A stretch of 64,000 nucleotides of DNA from Ecdyonurus torrentis (taxonomy: Eukaryota; Arthropoda; Insecta; Ephemeroptera; Heptageniidae): assembly GCA_949318235.1 (NCBI GenBank), contig OX439130.1, positions 35,095,585-35,159,584 on the forward strand, given 5' to 3'. A program made the translations under genes and the position numbers. Below the pieces are notes generated by a model that saw nothing but the letters and a program-made list of their open reading frames with translations, had not been told where the DNA came from and did not search any database. Of this stretch, positions 26,660 through 40,386 are shown piece after piece. Each line of letters opens with the position of its first letter. Position 1 is the stretch's first letter.

Positions 26660-26912
26660 GTTCTATCACCCACACATGTGATGTTATAGGCTTTACGGTT
26701 GGTGGTGTATGTTTGTACGGTATAAAGGTGTGGGTGACGTCACTGGTTCTCAATATAGCCATGCCAAAGTCAGGCAGGCGGGTTTGCTCTTAGAATAAGG
26801 TGGCCGGGCCTCGCTCAATAGTAGCCTCCTTGAGTCCGCTAAGCTCAACTCTATACGATATAAGCTAACCCTCACACCTTAACATCACCACCGTATAAAC
26901 ATCACAGTGGAA
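26660..26912. mobile_element. GC-richer foldback segment, possible degenerate element
   Basis: Two levels of inverted symmetry are visible. TCACCCACAC (26666-26675) is repeated in perfect inversion at 26728-26737. The left arm around 26700-26733 (GTTTGTACGG...AAAGGTGTG) also matches in inversion the right arm near 26873-26908 (CACACCTTAACA...CGTATAAACATCAC) with gaps. The loop (about 26740-26870) is strikingly GC-richer than its surroundings and holds TGACGTCA at 26735-26742. A TATAAAGG at 26721-26728 gives an alternative promoter reading. Ends and target duplication are not defined. Confidence 0.3.
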
Positions 26913-27422
26913 TCTTGAAACCTCGCTCGCTCTACTCTTGTTGTGCGCTAAAACAAAACATTATAACACAACATAGTACTCGGAAAAACAAAAGAACTTT
27001 GTTGTTTTGCTGTTATACAGTGTATATTATAAAAGACGGACTTCCTCGTTATATAATTGTGGTTCATACTGCAATTTTATTAACTTTTCCATTAAAATCT
27101 TGTAGTATGTATACTGATTTAGTTTGTAAATTAAAATACAAAGTTCGATGTCAATTTAGTGAATTTATAGCTTGAAATTCTAAATCTTAGTATCCATTAT
27201 TATAATTGTGTTTGGACTGTAGATGAATTGATAGTTATCATAAGGATTTATAAATCTTTAAAAAATATATATACTACCAATATAAAAGACGTAAAAATGT
27301 GTTTATATCTTATAAACAACACACACTGCGGTGTCTGCGGTGCTGAAGAGACACTGGTCTTAAAAAAAATCATCTCAGTGATGAATCATGACATGGGACT
27401 ATAATATTCATACACATATTTT

Positions 27423-27599
27423 GTCTCTGAACCCTGTAGTACTCTCACAAACTGGGGAGAAATCTTGTAAAGTAGGCAACCAGTGCTACAATTTCTATTG
27501 TCTGTATAGACCTGGAATTGACGACGTCATGAATTTCTTAAGTTTTATTTTTTATTTTTTTAACCCTAGTTTGTAAGGGTACAGAAGGGTTGAGAGACA
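27423..27599. mobile_element. Palindromic repeat family 2, copy 2
   Basis: The ends are imperfect inverted repeats of about 38 bases. GTCTCTGAACCCT at 27423 onward mirrors AAGGGTTGAGAGAC ending at 27598, continuing into ACAAACTGGGG / CCCTAGTTTGT. The interior has TTGTAAAGTAGGCAA (27465-27479) and CGACGTCA (27522-27529). It aligns with 9361-9480. It has no coding capacity; the transposase class is unknown. Confidence 0.55.
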
Positions 27600-28090
27600 T
27601 AATTAATGTACCATCTCTTAAGTTTTATGTTTCTGATTTAATTAAGGCCAGTATTCTCTAATTTTTTCTACGATGGTTAAAAGATAGAAAATAAGGGATC
27701 CCTTACGTTTTTCCACGCCACGTAATTGGCTAACGCGCTCCATCATTAAACCCTAATTGAGCTAAAATATACATAAAAGACCTGTATAAACACATTTGTA
27801 TAAACTGGAATACACCATCGTTTCAAGTGTTATAAGTAAAATGTCTAAAATGATTTTACATTAAATATTTGCTGGAGTATAATATGAGAAATGAGTTGAA
27901 AATTAATAATACTTAAATAAATTTATTTAATTAAAAACCTACTATTAATTGTATCAAAATAAAAATAATATTTCAATTATATTATAATTATTATTATATT
28001 TTTTCATAAATATGGTAATTCCTAATGTCCATAAGGATATGGAAAAAAGGAAGAAAATTCCCCATCAATTTTACCAGCAAATGAATTTCC

Positions 28091-28093
<3 letters not shown>

Positions 28094-28121
<28 letters not shown>
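28094..28121. repeat. Poly(A) run, about 28 bases
   Basis: Uninterrupted A run. Confidence 0.95.
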
Positions 28122-28124
<3 letters not shown>

Positions 28125-28257
28125 GGATTTTACAAGATTTTTATAAAATTTTAATTACTGCAGCAGTGTATATTATATAAAAATGTCATATTTTCTATTT
28201 ATTTGTATATAAAGAAGATATTTGTATATATAGTAGATATAGTAGCATTCTCTACAG

Positions 28258-28334
28258 ACACTTGCTCTTGTGTGTCATGTTATAAGTCAGTAGAAAATCT
28301 CTTAAAGCCAAGTGTGCATGTAATGTATAAGTAA
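28258..28334 (+). CDS. Speculative Cys-rich terminal exon
   Basis: After a 3' splice-like site (CATTCTCTACAG, AG at 28256-28257) the phase-1 frame begins T-C-S-C-V-S-C-Y-K and runs 25 codons to TAA at 28332-28334. The acceptor phase and early C-x-C recall the segments at 20718 and 42374, but the downstream residues do not align. TGT/TGC codons are common by chance in TG-rich sequence, so this is only a lead. Confidence 0.12.
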
Positions 28335-28458
28335 CATTGTAATAAGTAGAGTACCTACTGTACGTAGAACTAACTTCTTACTTGTGAATCATACCTAGAG
28401 AATGGCTACATGAGGCTCATACTTTTATAACAACATCCCTTGGCACCGTTTTTTTTTC

Positions 28459-28495
28459 TCTCTCTTTCTCTCTCTTTCTCTCTCTCTCTCTCTCT
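28459..28495. repeat. (CT)n-rich tract
   Basis: CT repeat interrupted by CTTT units. Confidence 0.9.
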
Positions 28496-28841
28496 AAAAT
28501 AATTAACTTTAAAAAAAATAATACTACTACCTCTCAACAAATAAAATATTATTTCGATGACTCATATTTGTGATGCGTGCAAAATGTTCTAACGGTTCTA
28601 AAATATATATATATATATAAAAAAAGAAAAAAAATAGAAGAAGAAGAAGTTTTTATCTCTGTTTTGTGTTCAACATTAATTCAAGCATTTAGTGTTAAAT
28701 CATCCGAATATTTTTAATTTTTAAATAAAATTTTCCTTGCTAAGAAAACTTTATGACAATATGTAATTAATGCGTATATATTTATAATTATAAAACTTTA
28801 ATTTTTATTGTTAAAATTTTTAATTTACCCACCTAAAGTGG

Positions 28842-28843
<2 letters not shown>

Positions 28844-28909
<66 letters not shown>

Positions 28910-28930
28910 TTTTTTTTTTTTTTTTTTTTT
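28844..28930. repeat. (TA)n joined to poly(T)
   Basis: About 60 bases of TA run directly into a T run. The combined tract may derive from expansion at a poly(A/T) tail. Confidence 0.95.
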
Positions 28931-29275
28931 GCATTTCTATGAAAAATCGTAGCAATAAACCAATTTCCCGTCAAGGATCATCCTTTATAATATGTTTCCT
29001 TAAAGCTAATATAGAACAGAGCGTGCATTTTTAGGTAATAATTCTATTTTTATTCATAATTTTCATAGACATTAAGTTTTATAGATTAACAAGAAATTTT
29101 TAAGCGTAAAAAATTGTTTGATAACGCATGAATTATTATATTGCACTCTATTATGCTTCGAAGTTTTACTAAAGTAGGATTAGGCATTTAAAGTTGTTTT
29201 TTTCTCCAAACACATTTTCCTCATTAAATAATCAATTAGTATTTTTTTATAAAAATTTAAGCATAGCGATGCTCC

Positions 29276-29279
<4 letters not shown>

Positions 29280-29337
<58 letters not shown>
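29280..29337. repeat. (CT)n microsatellite
   Basis: Pure CT run. Confidence 0.95.
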
Positions 29338-29341
<4 letters not shown>

Positions 29342-29754
29342 ATTATGTTGACTTCAAGTATAAATCTTACTGACTTTAAGAACTCCTAAAATAAGTATAC
29401 ATAGAAATCTATTCAAAAATATATTTAATGACACTATATACGACTACGAATAACAATTATCAATCAATAATTAAAAAATAATAATCTAATAATGAAAAAA
29501 TATCATTCGTACACACGATAATGACGATATATTTTACCATTTCATTTCAACGTGTTTTTCTCATACGAATAGCATTGAAAATTTAGCGCTACTGATTATA
29601 TGGTAAAATATACTATCACAATCGTGTGTACATAAATAAAAATAATAATAATCTGAAAGATATGTATATGTTTTAATTTTAGAATCAGCATATAGACACA
29701 TACAGCAACATAGCAGAAGCAGCCACCCACTTTTGACTTGACAAGTTAATTCGC

Positions 29755-30210
29755 CAAGGTTACTAGGGCCTAAGTATAAAAATCGCAAGGCGAAAAGTCA
29801 GTGTCCGCTCAGCTTGCTGATATTGCAGCATCCCTATGGTCTGGATCTCTGCTTGTTGGTTGGTATATTATACCATGACCTGACACAAGAGTTTGCGGCG
29901 CGCCATCTGGTGAATATATCTCTAAACTTGATGACCCGTGCCTTGCCAACGTGGAGAACACTGGAGAACAAGTACCCGGATGTTTTATGCATGTTAATAA
30001 CAATTTAATTTAGATATTTATATGGGATATTATATACACTGCATGTAATGTTTATATTAATATCAAAATTGTATACTATATAAGCTAAGTTATTACTATT
30101 TGATGTTGGATTTATATCTTAAATAATTAAGTTTTTAATGGGCAATTTTTTATGTTATTGTATTCCGTGTTTGTGGACTTTTTCTGTTCGTCAATAAATA
30201 AATAAATAAT
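29755..30210 (+). other. GC-richer segment ending in (AATA)n: retroelement or gene 3' end
   Basis: The first 250 bases are clearly GC-richer than the surroundings. One plus-strand frame is open from about 29747 to 30005 and ends with TAA; it includes W-R-T-L-E-N-K-Y-P-D near its end. A minus-strand frame (29809-30003) is open as well, so the coding strand is undecided. After the stop come ~190 AT-rich bases and AATAAATAAATAAATAAT at about 30193-30210. This layout fits either a truncated non-LTR retrotransposon with a tetranucleotide tail or the last exon and 3' UTR of a gene with repeated poly(A) signals. No protein domain recognised. Confidence 0.3.
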
Positions 30211-31545
30211 GCAAATTTAAATTGGAATTTTTTCTTTTGGAAAAAGTGTTTTATGAATTCTATTTTAAAATAATCAAGGTAGAGATTTCCTTTTTTTTTT
30301 AAAGACAGTTCTGATTATAGACATATTGTGATAACATATTTAATGTGATCTTAAAATTTTCAACCTGTACCATAAATGTTATAGAATTTTCTGACAATTA
30401 ATAGTAAATTAAATAATGTATGAAAAAGCCAAAAGTGCTGTCAGCTTAGGTAACTATTAAAAATAAAAGTTTTTTATTTTTTTTTATTATTATTATTATT
30501 TTTTTATTTTTTTTTTATGTTATTATTTATTTATTTATTATTATTATTTTTTTTTTTTTTTGCTATTTAAACAAAAGACTGTGCAATAGCGATTTTTTTT
30601 TCTCTTAGCAATCTTTACTGGTGACATGTTGAGAGATTTTTAAAAAGAACATTTAAAATATCTAAAAATAAAAATAGTAAAAATAGAGTTAAATGCTTAA
30701 GATACACAAATAAATTTTTAAATTTAAAGATAGCTAATATACGTATTTTGAGGGCGTCAGGATGAGTATTTATTATACAAAATCAATTGCGTATTATAAA
30801 TTATCATATTTGCATGAAAGATAAAGTGATTTATTAAAATTAAAATCATTACGAACAGGACAATAAGAAACATTTAAAACATCTTAATAAAGAAACAATT
30901 GTAATTGAAAACAAGTAGACTTTAATATTATTCACAAAAGTATATTATAATACATTAGAATATTTATTTAAAAGTATACTCGTATATTATAATGTATATC
31001 AATTTACTCTTCTAATGAAAGTCCTTCTTCTGTATATATTATAATATATAATTTAAATTTATTACATATATAGTATTGCAGTTTTAATATATCGACTCTT
31101 TAGTATATATATATTAGTTTACTGTTGCGGAGACTATAGAAACATTATCCATAAAACACCTTTGGAACATTCTAAATCATATAAGTAACAAATGAAAATA
31201 GCAGACAAAAGTAAAAAGGCTATAATTTATTTAAATTACCTGTATTATTATATCATTTGACAATATGTATGACACTTTATTTTCTTATATCACTTTGTTA
31301 TATCTTTTAATTTCAACTCCTATATATATACTTATATTCACTACTTAAGGCTATTTTGTTGTATTCGTATTTAGTTACATGTTACTTAAGTATATAAGAT
31401 ACGGGACGTTGATTGAATATTATTGATTATTTTGATTAAAGAAAAAATTATCTTATAAGTAAAGTGTAAAAATATTTGCTCCCGCAAGCTTATATATATT
31501 ACAGATGATTTTTAAAATTTATATTATAGAGGTGTTATTTTCTGT
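30211..31545. other. AT-rich non-coding stretch
   Basis: T-rich runs near 30470-30560 with ATT units, then AT-rich sequence. No gene seen. Confidence 0.5.
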
Positions 31546-31549
31546 GTCA

Positions 31550-31740
31550 AATAAGTTATGTCCAGGAAGCAAAGATGTGATGCGCTGTTTTTGCGCTACC
31601 CCAATGTTTTAATTTTTTAGCATATTGTAATGTTTTGTCTTTTTATTGTAATATTATTGGCTCAATTTATGGTGCAAGTTTCATGTAATATGTCTGAAAT
31701 AGCCCTGTATGCACCTTAATAAAAGATTATTATTATTATT
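31550..31740 (+). mobile_element. LINE-like 3' end with (ATT)n tail
   Basis: A stretch of mixed composition (TGTGATGCGCTG, TTTGCGCTACCCC) leads to TGTATGCACCTTAATAAAAG and then five ATT units ending at 31740. A short 3' UTR ending in a poly(A)-signal-like motif and a trinucleotide tail is typical of 5'-truncated non-LTR retrotransposons (CR1/L2/Jockey-like 3' ends). No reverse transcriptase sequence remains in the window, so the family is not assigned and the 5' boundary is approximate. Confidence 0.45.
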
Positions 31741-32204
31741 AAAATGCAGAAGAGTAAAAAAATAAGTTAATGTCATAATTTCGTCCATTTTAATTTTTTT
31801 CAATTATACATTTATAAGATAAAAGTGCATCTTCTTAACTTTAATCTCACAGTCATTATATTAGTCTAGTTAAAAAAATAATGTTCATTTAATTTAATTA
31901 CAATAAAATTAATTAATATAAAAATATTATTATACATTAAAACTTGCTTTTATAGATAAGGCTGTCCTGGTATTATACTACCGCAGTACTAGTGCATAAA
32001 TGCTATTTTTATTTACTTATTTATTATTATAATATATACTTCCGTTGAAAAAAAAAAGTACTTCTCTTTTTGTAGCTAATTTTATATAAATATAAAACAT
32101 ACTGAAATAATAAAGTACAGATAGTAAAGTATAAAACTTTGCTCCATTACTATGCCGTATAGATAATAACGCATTTATACGGAGAGCTTAATTACCGTAT
32201 TGTT

Positions 32205-32205
<1 letters not shown>

Positions 32206-32297
<92 letters not shown>
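32206..32297. repeat. (TA)n microsatellite, ~92 bases
   Basis: Long pure TA run. It is self-complementary and could extrude as a cruciform. Confidence 0.95.
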
Positions 32298-32298
<1 letters not shown>

Positions 32299-32382
32299 CA
32301 TGCATGAATGGTATTTTCGTAATAAAATAAATTTATGTCGCACTGTCTGTACAATATACGCCTCTATTTAAATATTCATATC

Positions 32383-34075
<1,693 letters not shown>

Positions 34076-34077
34076 AA

Positions 34078-34237
34078 CTCTTGTCGCTGAGTTTGGCGTT
34101 TGCAATGAAGCGAGAAGAGAATGTTTGGAGCCCGGGGTGCTTCACGGATGATATAAAGCTGTCCAAATGACCACAATACGAACCAAAATGACCCTTATGT
34201 GATGAGAAATAAGGACCAAAAGTATTAAAGGTAAATA

Positions 34238-34271
<34 letters not shown>

Positions 34272-34420
34272 GAAGTGACCACAAAAGTATGTGCGACCTT
34301 GGGCTCATCATCCAAGAAACGACCTTTCTTTTCAGTCGTGCACGTACTTTTAGTGCAGCCTCAAACCAGTCAAAAAAAAAATGTTCCGCTATTTTATGAT
34401 GGACCAAACACGGAGAAAAA
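34078..34420. other. GC-richer island split by a 30-base poly(T)
   Basis: Two GC-richer parts flank a T run at about 34240-34269. On the minus strand the right part has an open frame (34407 down to 34225) that runs into the poly(A) complement, as in a retroposed sequence with a tail. On the plus strand a strong acceptor-like site (CTTTCTTTTCAG, ending 34335) is followed by about 40 codons of open phase-1 frame. The left part contains internal near-repeats of ATGACCACAA. I cannot choose between a retroposon, exon remnants and chance. Confidence 0.2.
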
Positions 34421-34859
34421 TCATTATTTTATATGTTATTCCAGACAAGATTGAAGATCTTAAGCCTTTTTTGCTTTTTATATAACAGATCTTAGATTAT
34501 TTCACTCGCTTTTATTACATCTTTTTTCTTTTTAAATTATTAATTAATTTACTTGTTTTATATGAACTGTAATCAGTATTTTAAAAAGAAGAGCAAAAGC
34601 TGTTTGAAGAACAGGTTGTAATATTTTATTTAAGTGACAAAAAAAAAAGTTTAATATTTCTTCAAGTGTCTGTGTAATTAAAAATACTTATTCTTAACCT
34701 TTTCACTGTTATTTCTTTAATTTACCACTCATTTGAAAAAATGCAAAAAAAAATTATAATAATAATAAATAAATAAATAAACAAATAAATAAATTAGGCC
34801 TTTGTTGTTATATTTTAAATAGCAGAAATGTTAAAAAAATAATTTTGCTCGTTTTTTTT

Positions 34860-35353
34860 TTTTTTTTTTTTTTCAAAAAATTAAATTGTCATTTTCAAGC
34901 CATTTGTTAAAATTCCGTTAAATTCTAAATAAATGAGATAAATTTAAAGAAACGTACATTAAAACTCTTAACATAACTTAAATATTTTTTTACTTAAAAA
35001 AATGTCAATTATATTATATATTTTGATACCTATATTTAGCAAAGGCATGTTTAATAGATTAAAATATTTCCAGTCTGGAAAGGAAAAAAAAAAAAAAAAA
35101 AACGTTGGTAACGATAAAGTTGCCAAACATGAGTTCCAAGGACACTCAAGGACGCGAATATTAGAGATAGCAATAAAAAAATATAATATTATTATGTATG
35201 ATGATAAAATTTTTACCGTTATATTTTTAATAAATAAAAATACCTTCAGATAATATATTTTATATAATTTTCCCATTTATATCCTTATTATATTAAACTA
35301 CATTAAAGCGAAATAATACATGTGTTTCACTGATGTATAATATAATTTACATT

Positions 35354-35387
<34 letters not shown>

Positions 35388-36069
35388 ATTGAGGTTTTAG
35401 GTTGAATAGATTTAAAATAATGGTAAATTATATATAAGTTCTGTGCGTATAATTTGATTGTTATATATTTAGAATCATTAAAATTAAAAAGAATTTTATT
35501 TTTCTTAGAATTTGCTTATTATAATTGTTTAGGCTAGATAAACTGTACACAAGTCATTTGTAATTAAATATATGAGCATTAGTTGGGTTCATACACATTG
35601 AGTTTATTTGTGTAAAATAAGAGTGACATCTGAAGTCCAATAATTCCAAATTTCGATCGTCTATTGTTATCGAATGGATAGTCAGCTCCAATATCACTGT
35701 GATAAAATTTTAGGTTAGTTCTCCATTGAAATTAGGATAGGAACAAAATTTGTTAAAGTAAACACGAAGCTTTGTAACCCTAAAAACAACAAAACATGTA
35801 ATTTCAAATTTTGCATGGTAACAACCTTAATATTTTTATAAAATGTATTTGGGCTCTTATAAGAGGGAAAAAAAAGAACGACAAAAAAAAAACAAAAAAA
35901 AACGGCCATTTGAAGATACGAAGATAGTTAATTTGATTAGCTAATCGTCATTGCTGACCTCTCTCTTAAACTGCCTTTAAAAAACAAAATCATTTAATTT
36001 TTAAATTTAATTGAGATAATTTGAAATAAAAATACTCCTATGAAAGTATTATGGTTTGTCTATTATATA

Positions 36070-36102
<33 letters not shown>

Positions 36103-36563
36103 ACCATACAGTATATTTATACCAAATGTGCAAACATTATAATTGTAACTTTTAGTATCAGTATTAACGTAGTTTTAATAACGTTTTATAATGTCATTTT
36201 ATCTGCTCTTTTTAGAAATTTAATATCATAAAATGGATAAAAAAAAAAGAAGTTTGTACGATAATGAAGGGTTTTAAGTCAAGTGTAATTAATCGATTAC
36301 AGGTGATTATATTTTGAAAGTTATTGATGTGCGAAGCCGAGGGAAGGGCAAAACGTACGTATGACTCTATACGTAACGTATGTATGTACTTATACATGTA
36401 TAGACAGTGTATGACAGTGTTAAATTACAAACTGGAATTGAAAATGTGAGAGAGAAATATTGCAATAATGAAGTAATTACCTTTTTAAAAACATTTATCT
36501 ACAATTATAATAATAATGTGCAAAAAAAAGTAAAAATAATAATAAAAGTGTTTTAGGTATAGC

Positions 36564-36640
<77 letters not shown>
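34860..36640. other. AT-rich non-coding stretch with several poly(T) and poly(A) runs
   Basis: T runs near 34853-34873, 35356-35384 and 36070-36098 and an A run near 35084-35102. No gene seen. Confidence 0.5.

Positions 36641-36641
<1 letters not shown>
36567..36641. repeat. (CT)n microsatellite, ~75 bases
   Basis: Pure CT run followed by a T run. Confidence 0.95.
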
Positions 36642-36644
<3 letters not shown>

Positions 36645-36649
36645 GAATT

Positions 36650-38480
36650 TTTTTTTTTTTTTTAGTTTCATTTGATTAATATTTCCTGTACAGAGTTTTG
36701 CATGATAAAAAAAATGATAATGTTCAAGTGGCTGTATATATATTTTTTTCTTTCTCTCCCTCTTTATATAATTTCAATTTTATGCAAGATTTTATGTTGT
36801 TTAGTATAATATGCAATGGCTCAATAAAAATTAAATTACATAGGTAATAAAATGAGTTGTATCTTTACGCTAATAATATTAAATCAATAATTTACATCAC
36901 GTATATACTACATAATTATGAATACCAACGCAAGTGATTTTTCATTTTTTTTCAATTGGAATAATATTCGTTTAATTTTGTAGCAATATAACAGGTTAAA
37001 ATTGAAATTTTTATAATTTTTTTTAACAATCGTAAAATAAATTAGTTTCAATAGCATAACGATATCATATTTACAAGATGCAATAATTTGCACTTGCATT
37101 TTTTTTAAGGGACTTTTATTGCACTTTGTGAAAGGGACTTTAGAAGAACGAAAAAATAAAAAAAATAAAAAACAACAACTTTATTCTCTCTCTCTCTCTC
37201 TCTCACTCACTCACTCTCACTCTCTCTTCTCCTGATGTTTCGCATTGCGATTTCAAAACGACATATTATTATAAGAAATAATGAAAACATGTGAGGTTTT
37301 AAAATTTTATTACAAAGATGAGAGAAAAGGCTATATAATGATAATATGTTGATGCATACAGTAGTAAATTTTCAGAAAATGTAATTATTAAATTTAATTG
37401 CAGTTTAAAATAAAAAAAATAAATAATAAAAAAAAGTTAGTGACATACTCCACAAATAATAACATCTGGCGCCGTTAAAACTAAGAAATGCATGTAATTA
37501 CATACAATATAATAAAATTATTATTATATTTTTGTATTTTGTATATTATATAGTTTACTTGTGGCTTTGCTTATATGTGCATTATGCATAGATTTTAATA
37601 CAGAGAACGAGTGGAGAGTAATTACTTTGTGTACATTTTATATATAAAAAGGAAACTTGCATGGGATTTTCTTTTACCACTTTTATGATACAAAACTACA
37701 TATAATGCAACAAGTTTATATTACAAAAAAAAGTTTATGAAAAAAAGAAGAGTGGATAGGATTTTTTTTCTTCCTTTTTTTATAAAAGCTAAATCATGTT
37801 ATACGCAGGTCAAAGTGTAAACAAAAGGTTAAATATATTTGTTGTTTTTTTCTAGATAGTTTATACGTAGAGTAGTTTTTTATTATATTATATTTTAGTT
37901 TTCATTTACAAAAATATTTGGACTCACAGCATTTTTAAAATTTAAAACCTTGAAAAAATATGCACAAAAACCGTCGATTTATGAAATCTCAATGGTTTAA
38001 TTAAATGATTTAGTCAGAGTTGTTTACGCATTATTAAAATAATATAAATTTAAAATAAAAATCATACATACATTGAAATGCACAAAATTAGAAACTATAG
38101 TGATTTAAAATATATACATATAATTAGACGTTTATTTATTTATTTGTTGTTGTTTTTTATTTTACGTATAGGCTCAGATATGTTGTGGTGTTTTCAAGTG
38201 CATCTAATTTCTCAGAATATTTTCTTAAAATCTGAAACCAAAAGTACTGATAAAGAATACATTGCATAAAAGTATAGTTTAATGACCTTTCAAAAAGTTA
38301 ATTAAAAATTCAGACAGTGTATAAAGACTTTGTTTATGTTTTTCATACTCTGAATTAAACAATTAAAATCTTTTGATTATTAAAATATTAATTCTCTGTG
38401 CTTGTATATATGAATATTATGATAAATAATTAAATATCGTGCTGCTGATGCTATGGTTTGCATATTGTTATAAGTTTGTG
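36650..38480. other. AT-rich non-coding stretch
   Basis: Contains a short CT/CACT repeat at 37183-37226, otherwise AT-rich. A 63-codon frame at 38078-38269 has no features. No gene supported. Confidence 0.5.
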
Positions 38481-38595
38481 TGAAATGTATGCATGTATAT
38501 AGAGTTGAAGTTGGCCACATGGGGAAGGTCATGCGGTACATCACACATACTCTGGCCTGATTCTATACAGCAAGCTAACTTTAGCCTGTCTTTAG

Positions 38596-38746
<151 letters not shown>

Positions 38747-38788
38747 CATCTTTTGCTCTCATGGTTGGACATATGAGTGCATCTTCAG

Positions 38789-38896
38789 CACTGCATGTGC
38801 CGGCCAATGAACCGTATAGTGCACGCGGCCAACGCTGTCTTTTGCCTCTGCTTGCTTGCATCTTATAATACACATCAGGCCATAGAGAAACATTAA
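38789..38896 (+). CDS. Speculative Cys-rich terminal exon after the (CT)n tract
   Basis: After CATCTTCAG (AG at 38787-38788) the phase-0 frame reads H-C-M-C-R-P and continues 35 codons to TAA at 38894-38896, with a later F-C-L-C. The C-x-C-[KR] start and later [FY]-C recall the segments at 20718 and 42374, though spacing differs by two residues and phase differs. The segment is GC-richer than background. Other frames are open for part of the length. This is a weak candidate. Confidence 0.18.
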   Translation, partial: HCMCRPMNRIVHAANAVFCLCLLASYNTHQAIEKH

Positions 38897-38923
38897 AACT
38901 AAAGCTTTATGTCAATATTTGAT

Positions 38924-38924
<1 letters not shown>

Positions 38925-38967
<43 letters not shown>
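38925..38967. repeat. Compound (CT)n-(TA)n microsatellite
   Basis: A CT run passing directly into a TA run. Confidence 0.95.
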
Positions 38968-39129
38968 TTTATCAATTACATCCGTTACTATCTTGAATTA
39001 TTTATTTACCATTTTTAGCATGTTTTATCAAAGATATTGGCTTTGAGGGAATTGAGGTGATTGTAAGGGCAATGTACGACACCCATATGGTTATATGGGC
39101 TCATCGTGATGTTAAATTTATTAGTGAGC

Positions 39130-39130
<1 letters not shown>

Positions 39131-39209
<79 letters not shown>
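39131..39209. repeat. (GA)n microsatellite, ~79 bases
   Basis: Pure GA run; purine strand on plus, opposite to the nearby (CT)n at 38598. Confidence 0.95.
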
Positions 39210-39212
<3 letters not shown>

Positions 39213-39750
39213 ATATCGCTCTCAATAATTATCGTTCAAATAAAAAATAAAAAAAATTAGAAAAAACTAATTGAGTTTGTAAAAGAGTCCTTAAAATAAC
39301 ATAATTCATATATTCAACTTAGAATTTGTCGCTTCAGTACTAAACTTACATTTAGATTACATACTCTGTACAAGTAATTAGTATTTTTTTTATTATTATT
39401 TTGGCAGCTGGCAACTACTGGATTTCAATGAATGGATAAAAAATATATATAAAACAAAAAGTTGGCAGTAAATCAAAATAAAACATGTTTGTAAATGAGC
39501 GTGAATTTTATTTTCATATAAATTAAACTTCTGGTTTTTATGTAAAGTTTTTTTTTCTTTCTTTAATGCATGCTCAAAATAAGAAATATTTAATGTTTTA
39601 TTTTTTTATAATTTAATATTTTTATTAAAGAAAAAAATGAATTGATGGCAATTTGTTAACATTATATTCAATATACACACATTTCCATAATATACAAATT
39701 ATGGCATGCATACTCCACATTTATGATACAGGTTGCTCGAGAGGGAAGGA

Positions 39751-39765
39751 GGGGGGGGGGGGGGG
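39751..39765. repeat. Poly(G) run, 15 bases
   Basis: G run in a purine-rich context (GAGGGAAGGA before, AGAGGAAAAA after); a potential quadruplex. Confidence 0.95.
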
Positions 39766-40051
39766 AGAGGAAAAAGTGACAATTCATGGACTATTATATT
39801 TCCACATATCATAGTAACGTATAAAAATTGTTTTGTGTTGGAGTATAAATAATATTTGATTGACATTTTACACATAAGCACCGGTCTGAAAATAAAGTTA
39901 AACATTGAATACGTGATGAGGGGAAGGGGAAGGGCTGGATATGACTGGGTAAAACCAGTCTTCATATCAATGAGATTGATAGAATTTTGCACACAGCTTA
40001 AATTTGATTGTCTGACCCTATGGTATAAGCACAGAATCTTATAAATAACAA

Positions 40052-40057
<6 letters not shown>

Positions 40058-40084
<27 letters not shown>
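40058..40084. repeat. Poly(A) run
   Basis: Uninterrupted A run of about 27 bases. Confidence 0.95.
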
Positions 40085-40088
<4 letters not shown>

Positions 40089-40307
40089 TCTAATAAAATT
40101 AACTCACAAAATATCACAAAAAGATCGATGAAAGAAAAACTTTGTTCAAATATAATTAGGTATCTTTAAATTTTAAATGGTAAAAATATTTAAAATTTAT
40201 TAGCATTAAAGAATATTATAATGATAAAAGTCCTATATAATATAATAAATTTTCTTTTGAATAAATAAAGATTTCTATTCTATTAAATTTTTTTCTTTTT
40301 TTTTCAG

Positions 40308-40386
40308 AGGAAATATTAGCACCAAGATGAGAAGTATATTATCTATCGTATATAAGTTATCTATGCTTAGGTCAAGGGTTAAGTGA
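40308..40386 (+). CDS. Speculative short exon after a strong 3' splice-like site
   Basis: A near-ideal acceptor (TTTTTTCTTTTTTTTCAG, AG at 40306-40307) is followed by a 26-codon phase-2 frame ending TGA at 40384-40386, with an internal M-R-S-I-L-S-I-V. No domain or homologous segment was seen. Poly(T) runs often mimic pyrimidine tracts in such AT-rich DNA. The GC-richer 40370-40495 region follows. Confidence 0.1.

Noticed and set aside
26478..26762. 94-codon minus-strand frame starting at a good ATG context
   Set aside because: Its first third is one arm of the foldback segment and the rest is AT-rich and featureless; no domain or splice signal supports it.
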